From: Euzebyella marina
GTDB lineage: Bacteria; Bacteroidota; Bacteroidia; Flavobacteriales; Flavobacteriaceae
NCBI RefSeq assembly: GCF_014855515.1
Contig: NZ_JACYFK010000001.1
Location: forward strand, 744,001 to 808,000
Length of the DNA stretch: 64,000 nt
Reading direction: 5' to 3'
Shown: positions 26,407 to 35,286 of the stretch, piece after piece
Numbering within the stretch: position 1 is the first letter of the stretch
Layout: each line of letters starts with the position of its first letter
Position numbers and translations under genes: made by a program
Notes under the pieces: generated by a model
What the model was told of the DNA's origin: nothing
Seen by the model: the letters and a program-made list of their open reading frames with translations, nothing else
Databases searched by the model: none

Positions 26407-26511
26407 TTAATATATAATGGCCGCTACGACCAGATTTGACGCTACTAAAAACATGGCCAGTAATATCAAGGCGATATACACTTCTTCCTGAAAATCGGTC
26501 TCTTTTATCAT
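26407..26511 (-). CDS. Possible 34-residue single-pass membrane peptide
   Basis: ATG at 26511 opens 34 codons: MIKETDFQEEVYIALILLAM, then FLVASNLVVAAIIY. A charged start leads into one transmembrane helix reaching the C-terminus. It lies 19 bases after the small lipoprotein gene on the same strand, a spacing typical of co-transcribed genes. The same frame extends upstream to 26613 but would then overlap the lipoprotein gene by 83 bases, which is unlikely. No function is known. Confidence 0.45.
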   Translation of the reverse strand: MIKETDFQEEVYIALILLAMFLVASNLVVAAIIY

Positions 26512-26530
26512 CTCTAAACCTTTTGATAAA

Positions 26531-26737
26531 TCACTGACCGTTCTCTTTCGATTGATCAAAATCGGTACTAGTGGTATCCTCAATAGAATTTTCTCCTTTG
26601 ATGGAATCTTCATCCTCGTATGGACAATCTAATCCATACAGGCAATCAACAAATAATTCCTGCTCTTTAGAACATGCATTTAAGCAAAAGCTGATAAATA
26701 AATAAGCAGCTACCAATTTTAAAACTTTAGTTTTCAT
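26531..26737 (-). CDS. Small acidic lipoprotein
   Basis: 68 residues. The signal peptide ends in FCLNACSKE (lipobox Cys22). Two more cysteines follow (DCLYGLDC), then a very acidic, disordered tail (PYEDEDSIKGENSIED). It lies downstream of the large hybrid sensor and is preceded by a 223-bp region rich in AGGT/ACCT symmetry, so it may have its own regulated promoter. No family is recognised. Confidence 0.6.
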   Translation of the reverse strand: MKTKVLKLVAAYLFISFCLNACSKEQELFVDCLYGLDCPYEDEDSIKGENSIEDTTSTDFDQSKENGQ

Positions 26738-26810
26738 GACCTTACACTTTAATGGTTGTTATTCACTTTGAATTTAATTTTTTGCCCAATCAGTTGATGC
26801 CACATATGTA

Positions 26811-26898
26811 ACCTTTTATAAAAGGTATGTAACACCCATGATTTAAGCTCTTTACCTTTATACAGGTTAGTACCTATTAAAGAGAGAGGTAAACATTT
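26811..26898. promoter_or_regulatory. Cluster of AGGT/ACCT-type symmetric motifs
   Basis: A perfect 16-bp palindrome, ACCTTTTATAAAAGGT, lies at 26811-26826. It is followed by TTTACCT (26851), AGGTTAGTACCT (26863-26874) and AGGTAAACATTT (26887). The last shares ten bases with the inverted repeat at 21352. ATTTAAGCTCTTTACCT here also resembles ATTTAAGATGTTTACCT there. The cluster lies upstream of the small acidic lipoprotein gene and could hold binding sites for the sigma factor or the adjacent hybrid regulator. Confidence 0.5.
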
Positions 26899-26960
26899 GA
26901 TTGTAATAATTTTGAAAAAATGTTGTAGGTATTGGATCTACAAGTAGTTCTATTGTGGTA

Positions 26961-29900
26961 TTAGGAAAGGTATTCGGCAGGCGTTTTGCCATAGGCATCT
27001 TTAAAGCATTTGATAAAATAAGAAGGTGTATTAAACCCGACAGAGTAGGCAACTTCGTTCACCGTTACTTTATAATCTGTTAATAGTTGAGCGGCCATGC
27101 GCAATCGCTGAGAGCGAATAAACTCTGTAGTACTAAAGCCTGTGTAAGTCTGTAACTTTCGGTGCAGCTGCATGCGACTCATTCCCATTTCTTGCGCAAA
27201 CTTACCCGCATTAAATTCCGGGTCGGAAATCAGCTCTTTCAAAAGTTCATGAGCTTTTTTTAAGAAATTTTCATCGGTACTGGTAAGGGCCAATCCTTTG
27301 ACATCCAAAGAATTTTGCCTTTTGAATTTTTCTTGCACCAACCTTCTTGATTGAATCAAGTTCAAAACCCGTCTGTTTAAAATCTTATAATTGAAGGGTT
27401 TCGAGATGAAATCATCTGCACCAGACCCTAGTCCTCTTAATTCCTCCTCTTCACTGACCCCCGCCGTTAGAAGTACAATAGGAATATGGCTTGTTCTTTC
27501 ATCTGCTTTGATTCGATTACACAATTCCAGCCCACTGGCAACAGGCATTCTCACATCAGAAATTATAATATCCGGAATATACTTCAATGATAATTCAAAG
27601 GCTTGATCACCATTATTGGCCTCATAGACGTTGAAATCATTTTCGAATAAAGAAGCGATATAACGCCTTACCTCATTTTGGTCTTCAGCGATTAGAAGTA
27701 CGGGGCTTTCAGCTTGCATTTGCTCTATGCCGCATTGTAACTCTTGTCCTATTTTTTGAGTATTTGACAGCTCGGCAGTATCGCTTTTCTCGATTTCTGA
27801 AGAGAAAATTGGTAACGCAACTTCAAACTCAATCATATCTTCATCAGGTCGATTAACTGTTATATCTCCCTTATACAGATTCACCAATTCTTTAACAAGT
27901 GAAAGACCGACACCAGCACCTTCGGAAAAATGATCTTTTTGAAAAAAGCGCTCAAACCACTTATCGGTTTCTAACACCAACTCTTTTGTAATCGAATTAC
28001 GAACTTGAAGGTGCAAATTAGTCGATTTCTTAGTGGCCTTAAATATGCAAACACCTTCAGATTCACCATATTTGAACGCATTGGAGAGTAAGTTGGTGAC
28101 AATTTTCTCCAAGGCATCCTCGTCATAATAAACCGCGCCCAACTGATCAATTTCTATTTTATAATCCATTCCCTTTTTATCTGCTTGATATTCGAAAGAA
28201 GATGCAACCATATTTAGAAATGGGGAAAGCTCACCCTTTTTATGCACCAGTTTTAAGTTTCCCTCTTCTATTTTTGATAATTGCAACAGCTGCTCTACCA
28301 ATTGCAGCATTCGATTGGCATTTCTTTTAATCATAGAGAAGCGGGCATGGTCGGTAGGTGACAAACCTTCTTGGTCTAGCTTCTCATCAACAGGACCCGC
28401 AATAAGGGTCAGAGGTGTTCTGAACTCATGAGAGATATCGGTATACAGTTTAGACTTTAACTCGTTCAACTTTTTCAAATAATCAGCCTCTTCTTCCTTT
28501 CTTTGAAGATTCATTTTCATTCGTAACCGCCACGCCATATACTTATAAACAGTTATAATAGAAATGATAATGAACAGAATGTAAATAAACTTAGCAAAAG
28601 AGGTGAGGTACCAAGGTGATAAAATGGTAAAGTCGAAACTCGCCGGATCATCGTTCCAAAGACCGTCATAATTACTTGAAACTACCTGAAAAGTATATTT
28701 GCCCGGAGGAAGACGCGTGTATCTTGCAAAATTCTTGCTTTTTGATTCGACCCAATCTTCGTCAAAATTCAGCAATCGATAACGGTATTGGTTCTTTTCA
28801 GGAAGTGAAAACTGTAAACTTGAAAAAGTAAAGGAAAACGTATTTTGATCGTATGCAAATTCATTGTCTGTACTCATCGGGTGATACTCATCCAATACTT
28901 CTAGCTGGGTAATCGTTGTTTTGGGCAAAACTTGATTTAGGGTGATTTCACTAGGCTTGAACCAGTAGAAACCATCGAGACCTCCAAAATAAAGAGTGCC
29001 ATCAGCATGCTTATAATAAGCACCTGTATTGAACTCGGTTGCTAAACCATCGTAATTCGTATAATTGATGATTTCAGGAGACTGGTTTAAATTCTCACTA
29101 GGAGCGAATCGGGTGATGCCCTTGTTTGAACTCAACCAAAGATTGTTTTCTTCGTCCGGAAGAATACCATAAATAACGTTGTTGGCAAGGCCATCTGAGA
29201 CCGTAAATTGGGTGAAATCTGCCGTATCAATATCCAATGCATTTAAGCCCCCTCCATTGGTTCCAATCCATAATATTCCTTTTGGATCAAAATAAAGCGA
29301 CTTAATATTATCGTTGGATAAGTCGCTATTACTTGATTGATACGATTTAAAGTCATCTTTGGCGCTGTCATAAAAGATCACACCATCAGATTCTGTGCCT
29401 ATCCATAAATTATCATTAGCATCAGAAGTAATAGCCCGAATGTTATTGCTTGAAATTTTAAAATTTTCAGAAGTATACCTTTTTTTTACGCCTTCCTTTT
29501 TATCGAAAAGAATCAAACCTTGTTCACGAGTACCTAACCACACATTTCGTTTGCTATCTTCAAAAATGCACCATATCGTATTGACGGAGAGAGCCGGCTG
29601 ACTGTTTTTATCAAAAATTTTGAACTCGCCCCTTTTGTCGAGAATAGTAAGCCCGCCACCCTGGGTGCCAATCCATAAATCATCATCAGCATCCGTATAC
29701 AAACTCATAATTCTGTCAGAGCTTAACTGATCGGAAACGAAATTTCCAACTTCATAGGTTCTCCATAGACCGGTTTTAGGGCGATATTCTGTTAGACCCT
29801 TTCCGGAGGTACCTATAAAAACCGTACTATCTTTTGATACGGCAAGAGCACGCACTACATCAACATTAACGTTGTCGGGCGTTTGAAGGTTGGTGATAGA

Positions 29901-30941
29901 GTTGAACTTTTCTAGAAACTCATCATAAAAACTTAGACCTGCACCATCGGTGCCGAACCAAATGGTACCGCTAGCATCTTCGTAAATATTTAAGATATCA
30001 TCGTAATGGAGCGCTTTCGGATCATGCTTTTGAGCTTTAAAATGATTTATTCTTTTTGATGGAATATCAACAAGATAAACCCCATCACCATAGGTAGCGA
30101 CCCAAAGTCTATCTTTACTATCTAGAAACAAATCGGTAATATTCAAGTCGTTGGGCAAATTGCCCGGAAAAGAAGTATTTGAAGCACTTACCAGTGGGGC
30201 ACCTGTAGTTTTTCTGTGAAACAGCCCTTTACCGAAGGTGCCGACCCACTGCTTTTTATCTCTATCAATGACCACATCACTAATATTGACCTCAACCGTT
30301 TGACCATCAGCATCTGTCGGTTGAACTTTTGCCATTCTATCTTCTTGAATATGATATTCAACCAAACTAGAATCGGTGGCTATCAATAAATGACCTGAGT
30401 TATCTTCAGCTATATTATAGATGGTGCCTTTTAACCGTGCCGAGTCTACTGCATGTGAAATTGATTGGTTTTGACCATCTAATTTATAGAGGCCGTCAGA
30501 GAAGGTACCGAACCATACATTTTGATTTACATCTTGGAATACGACACTGGCATTTTCAACCCCCATTTGCCTTTCAAAACCGCCTGTTTTATAATTCAAT
30601 TTTCGTGGAATGCCATCGATTGGGATAATCCAGAGGTTCTCTTGTCGGTCTCTATAAACCTTGCCCAAATGACTATAGTCAGGTTTGGTAACATCTATAA
30701 AGTTATAGGGAAAAACCTCAAAAGAACGACCATCATACTTATTAAGACCGTCTTGCGTGGCAACATATAAATACCCTGTACTATCTTGCCCAATGGCTAT
30801 GGCACTATTCTGCGAGAGACCTTCTTTGACCGAAAGCTGTCTAAAACTAATTTGAGATTGAGCGTACAGGTGGGCGGTCGAAACCAAACATCCGACAAAA
30901 TAAAGCAGGGTGAAATAGGAAGTGAAATAGTTGACTTTCAC
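26961..30941 (-). CDS. Hybrid two-component system sensor/regulator (HTCS)
   Basis: 1,326 residues from GTG at 30941. A signal peptide is followed by about 13 propeller-type repeats (LWIGTEGGGL-like, to about residue 660) and a Y_Y_Y domain. The transmembrane helix is near 775-800. The kinase has His838 (DISHEFRTPL), an intact N box (NLLSNAFKYG) and a G2 motif (GAGVGLSLVK). The G1 box DxGxG is replaced by RNSITKE, so ATP binding may be altered. A receiver domain with Asp1129 (ISDVRMP) and an AraC-type DNA-binding domain ending in GKTPAEYLS follow. HTCS proteins sense ligands, often glycans, in the periplasm and regulate nearby genes. There is no SusCD pair here. Confidence 0.9.
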   Translation of the reverse strand: MKVNYFTSYFTLLYFVGCLVSTAHLYAQSQISFRQLSVKEGLSQNSAIAIGQDSTGYLYVATQDGLNKYDGRSFEVFPYNFIDVTKPDYSHLGKVYRDRQENLWIIPIDGIPRKLNYKTGGFERQMGVENASVVFQDVNQNVWFGTFSDGLYKLDGQNQSISHAVDSARLKGTIYNIAEDNSGHLLIATDSSLVEYHIQEDRMAKVQPTDADGQTVEVNISDVVIDRDKKQWVGTFGKGLFHRKTTGAPLVSASNTSFPGNLPNDLNITDLFLDSKDRLWVATYGDGVYLVDIPSKRINHFKAQKHDPKALHYDDILNIYEDASGTIWFGTDGAGLSFYDEFLEKFNSITNLQTPDNVNVDVVRALAVSKDSTVFIGTSGKGLTEYRPKTGLWRTYEVGNFVSDQLSSDRIMSLYTDADDDLWIGTQGGGLTILDKRGEFKIFDKNSQPALSVNTIWCIFEDSKRNVWLGTREQGLILFDKKEGVKKRYTSENFKISSNNIRAITSDANDNLWIGTESDGVIFYDSAKDDFKSYQSSNSDLSNDNIKSLYFDPKGILWIGTNGGGLNALDIDTADFTQFTVSDGLANNVIYGILPDEENNLWLSSNKGITRFAPSENLNQSPEIINYTNYDGLATEFNTGAYYKHADGTLYFGGLDGFYWFKPSEITLNQVLPKTTITQLEVLDEYHPMSTDNEFAYDQNTFSFTFSSLQFSLPEKNQYRYRLLNFDEDWVESKSKNFARYTRLPPGKYTFQVVSSNYDGLWNDDPASFDFTILSPWYLTSFAKFIYILFIIISIITVYKYMAWRLRMKMNLQRKEEEADYLKKLNELKSKLYTDISHEFRTPLTLIAGPVDEKLDQEGLSPTDHARFSMIKRNANRMLQLVEQLLQLSKIEEGNLKLVHKKGELSPFLNMVASSFEYQADKKGMDYKIEIDQLGAVYYDEDALEKIVTNLLSNAFKYGESEGVCIFKATKKSTNLHLQVRNSITKELVLETDKWFERFFQKDHFSEGAGVGLSLVKELVNLYKGDITVNRPDEDMIEFEVALPIFSSEIEKSDTAELSNTQKIGQELQCGIEQMQAESPVLLIAEDQNEVRRYIASLFENDFNVYEANNGDQAFELSLKYIPDIIISDVRMPVASGLELCNRIKADERTSHIPIVLLTAGVSEEEELRGLGSGADDFISKPFNYKILNRRVLNLIQSRRLVQEKFKRQNSLDVKGLALTSTDENFLKKAHELLKELISDPEFNAGKFAQEMGMSRMQLHRKLQTYTGFSTTEFIRSQRLRMAAQLLTDYKVTVNEVAYSVGFNTPSYFIKCFKDAYGKTPAEYLS

Positions 30942-31461
30942 ATAAGGCTCATTAAAAAGTTGGGCTAATTTTCAATAGTAAAAGTTACGAATATCAAAGA
31001 AAAAGCCGGAAGATAACTTCCGGCGTAATCCCACATTTAGAATTAACTATGATACCGCCAAACCGTACGACTCTCGATGTATCAAAATCGATTTTACCAG
31101 AAGGATGCTGATTTAGGTAGTTCCCCCGAAACCTAGCAATCGAGCAATTCACCAAATTCGAACGAGTCGGTAAGGTGCCCTCAAGGTTACATCGAACAGG
31201 CAACGTAGCTTAGAAGCACATTGCCAAGAGCCGTACCTAATGGGTTGGCAGTTTCATAAGATTTTAGATATGATCCCCATGGGATGCTAACAATATTTAA
31301 TTTTACGCTACTTAAAATGTTCAGCTAATCGGTTAAGGCTCTTCAACTTCGCCAGAACCGTTCGGGGGGCCGTAAAAATAATTATTTTCTTGAAAACGAC
31401 CACTCTCACTATCAATATTAAATAGGCTTACTATTAAAATTTATGTGCAAAGTTCATTTAA
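30942..31461 (-). other. 520-bp gap with a minus-strand terminator; possible untranslated RNA or gene remnant
   Basis: No convincing gene is present. The longest minus-strand reading (30994-31203) has no homologue known to me and runs through the terminator at 31005-31024. That terminator points along the minus strand, so a transcript crosses this gap from the right. It may be the long 3' end of the exported-protein mRNA ending at 31462 or an independent small RNA. Shorter complementary patches occur near 31220-31350 (GCCAAGAGCC; GGTTAAGGCTC). Confidence 0.4.
31000..31024 (-). terminator. Intrinsic terminator, minus strand
   Basis: GCCGGAAG (31005-31012) pairs perfectly with CTTCCGGC (31017-31024) over a 4-base loop. 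On the minus strand it is followed by TTTTTC. It lies 60 bases upstream of the hybrid sensor start and insulates it from transcription coming from the right. Confidence 0.85.
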
Positions 31462-32043
31462 TCAGTGCCCCTTTTTTCTTGATTTACGGTCAAAATCCGT
31501 TCTGCTTGCACTAAACTTACCTTCAATATGAATTGTTTTGCCCATAAAATTTTTAAGTTCAAGATCAACATCACCATATAAATAGTTGGCCTCTTCACGG
31601 GTTATCTTGACCTTTCCTTTATGTGTATAAAAGGGTTGTTCTCCTAAAACGTTCACATCGGCATAACCAAAAACACCTTCTTTACTCGGTTCGAAGCCAA
31701 GAGTTTGATTGCTAACCCTATAGACGCCCAAAGCGGTTTCCTTATCCGGACCAAGGGAAGAGAGAACTAATCCCATTTTGTAGATAAGATTGTTATCTAC
31801 CTGATCAAAACTTAATTCAATAGTTGAATATTTTCCTTTAGATTTTTGACTGCCTGGAACCAAATGACAGTTGGCTGCACCCTTTATATGGCTAGGCAAG
31901 AAGCCCGAAGTCTTGAATGCATACGCCCCCTTTTCAACTAGTGGCACGTAAGCTGAGCGTACATCGTATCCTTTGCCATTCAAGATGAAGAGAGGCAAAA
32001 TAAGCCAGATACCGATTTTGGCCGTTTTTATTAGTAGATCCAT
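31462..32043 (-). CDS. Exported beta-rich protein of unknown function
   Basis: 193 residues. The N-terminal hydrophobic stretch (IKTAKIGIWLILPLFILNG) is a signal or anchor. The rest alternates strands (YAFKTSGFLPSHIKG, GKVKITREEANYLYGDVDLE, MGKTIHIEGKFSASR), suggesting a small beta-sandwich or lipocalin-like fold. It ends in a basic tail (DRKSRKKGH). No family was recognised with confidence; YceI was considered and lacks support. It starts 5 bases after a 62-residue exported protein and diverges from the LytTR regulator at 32598. Confidence 0.6.
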   Translation of the reverse strand: MDLLIKTAKIGIWLILPLFILNGKGYDVRSAYVPLVEKGAYAFKTSGFLPSHIKGAANCHLVPGSQKSKGKYSTIELSFDQVDNNLIYKMGLVLSSLGPDKETALGVYRVSNQTLGFEPSKEGVFGYADVNVLGEQPFYTHKGKVKITREEANYLYGDVDLELKNFMGKTIHIEGKFSASRTDFDRKSRKKGH

Positions 32044-32048
32044 ATTTC

Positions 32049-32237
32049 CTATTCAGTTATCTGAGCTACGCTCAAAGAATCTATTTTCATATCGCTGCTA
32101 AAAGCCATGTTGTCTTCACTCTCATTTGTTAGAATGAAGTCGTTAACCATTTCAAGAGGTTCCTGCTCGTTCGTTAAAACTTCAAGAGCCATGGTCAGAA
32201 CCAACAAACCGAACATAAAAGCACACTTTTTCATCAT
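32049..32237 (-). CDS. Small exported peptide of unknown function
   Basis: 62 residues: a signal-like start (KKCAFMFGLLVLTMALEVL) and a short acidic remainder (NESEDNMAFSSDMKIDSL). ATG at 32234 is an alternative start. It is the first gene of a two-gene unit with the beta-rich protein, 5 bases downstream. The pair lies divergent from a LytTR/histidine-kinase operon, which may regulate it. Confidence 0.5.
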   Translation of the reverse strand: MMKKCAFMFGLLVLTMALEVLTNEQEPLEMVNDFILTNESEDNMAFSSDMKIDSLSVAQITE

Positions 32238-32597
32238 TAAATTTTTAGTTCTACTCTAATAGTGACGCATTCTAGTTAATGGTAAAATTCGCGTAGCGCA
32301 ATCAATAAATTCAAATCTAAAGTAATGGCAGAAAGGGCCACCTCTTGGGCCATATGTATAAATGGTTCCTTTTTTTGTATAATCGGCAGAGGTAAAGCTG
32401 AGGTAATTATTGGGTTCGAAAGAAATACTTAATTTTTGTAATATTTTTCTTATTTTTAATTTAGTCTTTTACTTTCAAAATCAAAATTGAAGCATTTTTT
32501 ACCATTTACACGGTAAATCAGTCCATCGGCACATCTTTTTTATACCTTTAATATGTATAGCCCTAAATTTGATTAATTTACATTAAAGCTTATCGTT
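32238..32597. promoter_or_regulatory. 360-bp divergent intergenic region
   Basis: This region separates the small exported-protein operon from the LytTR operon and should carry both promoters. A perfect -7 box on the plus strand, TAAATTTG, is at 32564-32571. A 6-bp inverted repeat (TTTACC, 8 bases, GGTAAA) lies at about 32498-32517 and could be the LytTR operator. No ORF worth calling was seen. Confidence 0.5.
32564..32571 (+). promoter_or_regulatory. Candidate -7 box (TAAATTTG) of the LytTR operon
   Basis: It matches TAnnTTTG exactly and lies 26 bases before the ATG at 32598. No TTG is present at the usual -33 spacing, as might be expected for an activator-dependent promoter. Confidence 0.5.
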
Positions 32598-33332
32598 ATG
32601 TTAGACGCAGTTATAGTTGATGATGAAATCAAGGCGTTGCAAAGCCTATCTTGGGAATTGACCAACTTTAGTGATGAGATCAATGTGAATGCATCGTTTA
32701 CGGATCCCTTTGAGGCATTGACCTATTTAGAGAAAAACACCCCAGACTGTCTTTTTCTTGATATTGAAATGCCTACGATGGATGGTTTTCAATTCATTCA
32801 AAAGCTTACCAATAAAAACTTTCCGGTTGTTATTACCACCGCTTACAATCAATACGCCATTAAGGCATTGAAAAACGAAGCCATAGACTACCTTTTAAAA
32901 CCTATCGACACCGATGATCTAAAAGACACCATCGTCAAGATCAGAAAATTCAACGCCAAGAATTATACGGCCGAGAGGTTAGAAAAAATATTGCTGAGCT
33001 TTAACGATAAGGCCAATCACAAAAAAATAACCTTCAACACCGACGGTAAACTAGTTTTTTTAAATAGTGAAGAAATTCTCTATGCCGAGTCTGACGGTAA
33101 CTACAGTACAATATTTCTAACCGATGGGCAGAAAATTGTTCTAACAAAAAAATTAAAGGAAGTAAACGAACTTTTACCGAGCAATTCTTTTTTTAGAATA
33201 CACAATTCGTACATTATCAACCTAAATAAAATCAAGGAGTTTTTGAAGACTGACGGGTACGTCATACTAGAGTCTAATCACAAAATTCCTGTATCACGTC
33301 AGAAAAAATCCGACTTTTTGGATATGCTCTAA
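32598..33332 (+). CDS. LytTR-family response regulator
   Basis: 244 residues. The receiver domain has the acidic pair in VDDE, the phosphorylation site Asp55 (LFLDIEMP) and the conserved lysine in LLKPI. Residues about 140-244 form a LytTR DNA-binding domain (ILYAESDGNYSTIFL, FFRIHNSYIINLNKI, KIPVSRQKKSDF). It is the partner of the histidine kinase beginning 8 bases downstream. Targets are unknown; the divergent exported-protein pair is the nearest candidate. Confidence 0.93.
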   Translation: MLDAVIVDDEIKALQSLSWELTNFSDEINVNASFTDPFEALTYLEKNTPDCLFLDIEMPTMDGFQFIQKLTNKNFPVVITTAYNQYAIKALKNEAIDYLLKPIDTDDLKDTIVKIRKFNAKNYTAERLEKILLSFNDKANHKKITFNTDGKLVFLNSEEILYAESDGNYSTIFLTDGQKIVLTKKLKEVNELLPSNSFFRIHNSYIINLNKIKEFLKTDGYVILESNHKIPVSRQKKSDFLDML

Positions 33333-33339
33333 GCTTTAA

Positions 33340-35286
33340 ATGCAGTCCCGAATTACATACATTAAATGTTTCCCACTTACGCCTTTCTGGTGCTCGGTGC
33401 GTTTCAACATATCCTTACTTTTCTTTTTTAGTATCTCACTAAGCTCGGCGCAAACTGCAACCATTGATTTTAAAGAAACCATTGATAGCCTGATTGCGGC
33501 CAAACCCAAAAGTCTGGTCGAAATGGAATCTGTCATCGAGCTATTTGACCAAGACACCCTTCAACTCGATTATTTTCTGAAATCAGCAGCGAAAAAGAAT
33601 TTTAGAGAGGGGCAAGTAATGGCCTTGAACAAATTGGCCATACGCTACCGTCAACTATCAAAATTCAACTTGGCATTAGAACGGCAGAAAGAGGCACTAG
33701 AAATGGCCAGTGCTTTAGAAAATGTAGAACTCGAAGTATACACGCTCAATATGTTGGGTGTTCTCTATCGTCGCATAGATGCTATTACCGCCGCTTTAGA
33801 CCATACTTATTTGGCAATTGAAAAGGCTCAGGCGGTGAAAAACCCTAGTATTGCCCTTCAACAATCGATTAACCTTTCCTATAACAACATTGGTCAGATC
33901 AATAGAATTCTGGGGCAGTATGATCTTGCCATCGAGCAGTTCAAGAAGGCTATGGAGCTCGAAAAAGAACTGGATAATAAGCTAGGCCTTGCCGTCAATT
34001 ATCAAAACATAGGGGAATGTCTTGAAGCTCAGGGCAGGCTCGTCGACGCCCTTGAAGCTTACGACAAAGCAATGGAAATCAACCTTGTATTGAACAACCC
34101 TCGAGGAAAGATACTTTGTGAAAACGGTATTGCACACGTGTACGTTCATCAAGGTAAAGCTTTGGAAGCGAAAGAAATGCTCACCAAATCTTTGGAAGAT
34201 GCCAATAACTTGGGGGAACATGCACTGATTGCCGCAGTTGAACTTACCTTGGGTTGGGCCTATGCCGAAATGGAAAATTTCGACGAAGCCGAAAACCATC
34301 TTCGCCAAGGTCTAGAGATGGCCAGCGCCTATAATTTCTTACGATTAAGGTCTGACGCTTATGACCTTCTTTCAGACCTATGGGCCAAAAAAGGAGATTA
34401 CCAAAAAGCTTTAAAATATTTTAAGACGTCGCTTTCTGTAGAGGCCCAAACCAAGAACGACAAAAACGTTCGCTATGTTTATAGTTCAATCATTAAAAAA
34501 GACAATGAAGAACGGGTTTCAAGCATTAACCAACAGCTACGAAAGAACAACACTCGTCTCTTGGTCTCCGGTATCGTATTGGCACTTCTATCCGGTATCT
34601 TCTACATACTCTACAGGCAATACCAATTAAAGAACGATAAAAAGCTTTTGACCCTTGAACAGAGCATGCTCAGAAGTCAAATGAACCCTCATTTTCTTTT
34701 CAACTCATTGAATTCGATTAAGCTTTATATCATCAATAATGAGCAGAAAAACGCTGTTCATTATTTGAACAAATTCTCGAAACTTGTTCGCAAGATATTG
34801 GAGTCGTCTTCAATGCGTGAGATTCCGCTTGCCGAGGAGCTTGAAACTGTTGAACTCTATATGAATATCGAAAATATTCGATTCTCTAATGAAATCGATT
34901 TTCAAATTCGTGTAGATGAGAATATTGACACCCATACGGTTCGCATACCCTCTTTGATATTACAGCCCTTTTTAGAAAATGCCCTTTGGCACGGTCTTTC
35001 ATCAAAGTTAGGTGAGAAAAAAATAGATTTACACATAACGAAAAACGTTAAAGACTTTATAGACATCTCAATAACCGATAACGGAATAGGCCGACAAGCT
35101 GCCGAAAAAATAAAGGAGAACAAAGTATTAAAACGTAAATCGGTAGGGATAGAAATTACCAAGGAAAGACTTGCTAACTTTTCAAAAGACTATTTGAACA
35201 CCTTTGAAGTTGAAATGGTCGACCTCTACGATGACGAGGGAAATTCTATGGGTACCCGTGTCATCTTACACATACCTACTGCTTAA
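33340..35286 (+). CDS. TPR-containing LytS-type sensor histidine kinase
   Basis: 648 residues. An N-terminal hydrophobic segment (ISLLFFFSISLSSAQ) serves as signal. Periplasmic TPRs fill about residues 90-390 (for example YDLAIEQFKKAMELEKEL). A transmembrane helix spans about 405-425 (LLVSGIVLALLSGIFYILY). The cytoplasmic kinase belongs to the His_kinase family, with His451 in QMNPHFLFNSLNSIK and the ATP-binding motif ITDNGIGRQAA. It should phosphorylate the LytTR regulator encoded just upstream. The TPR input suggests sensing of a protein or peptide partner. Its 3' end overlaps the convergent DUF3109 gene by 11 bases. Confidence 0.92.
   Translation: MQSRITYIKCFPLTPFWCSVRFNISLLFFFSISLSSAQTATIDFKETIDSLIAAKPKSLVEMESVIELFDQDTLQLDYFLKSAAKKNFREGQVMALNKLAIRYRQLSKFNLALERQKEALEMASALENVELEVYTLNMLGVLYRRIDAITAALDHTYLAIEKAQAVKNPSIALQQSINLSYNNIGQINRILGQYDLAIEQFKKAMELEKELDNKLGLAVNYQNIGECLEAQGRLVDALEAYDKAMEINLVLNNPRGKILCENGIAHVYVHQGKALEAKEMLTKSLEDANNLGEHALIAAVELTLGWAYAEMENFDEAENHLRQGLEMASAYNFLRLRSDAYDLLSDLWAKKGDYQKALKYFKTSLSVEAQTKNDKNVRYVYSSIIKKDNEERVSSINQQLRKNNTRLLVSGIVLALLSGIFYILYRQYQLKNDKKLLTLEQSMLRSQMNPHFLFNSLNSIKLYIINNEQKNAVHYLNKFSKLVRKILESSSMREIPLAEELETVELYMNIENIRFSNEIDFQIRVDENIDTHTVRIPSLILQPFLENALWHGLSSKLGEKKIDLHITKNVKDFIDISITDNGIGRQAAEKIKENKVLKRKSVGIEITKERLANFSKDYLNTFEVEMVDLYDDEGNSMGTRVILHIPTA

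Noticed and set aside
26407-26613. The long 68-residue form of the membrane peptide ORF
   Set aside because: It overlaps the better-supported lipoprotein gene by 83 bases; the internal ATG at 26511 gives a clean membrane peptide.
30994-31203. A 69-residue minus-strand ORF
   Set aside because: It runs through a strong terminator hairpin, lacks a promoter or family match, and its composition does not look coding.
31462-32043. YceI-family assignment for the exported beta-rich protein
   Set aside because: It is of similar size and beta-rich, but no diagnostic YceI motif could be identified.
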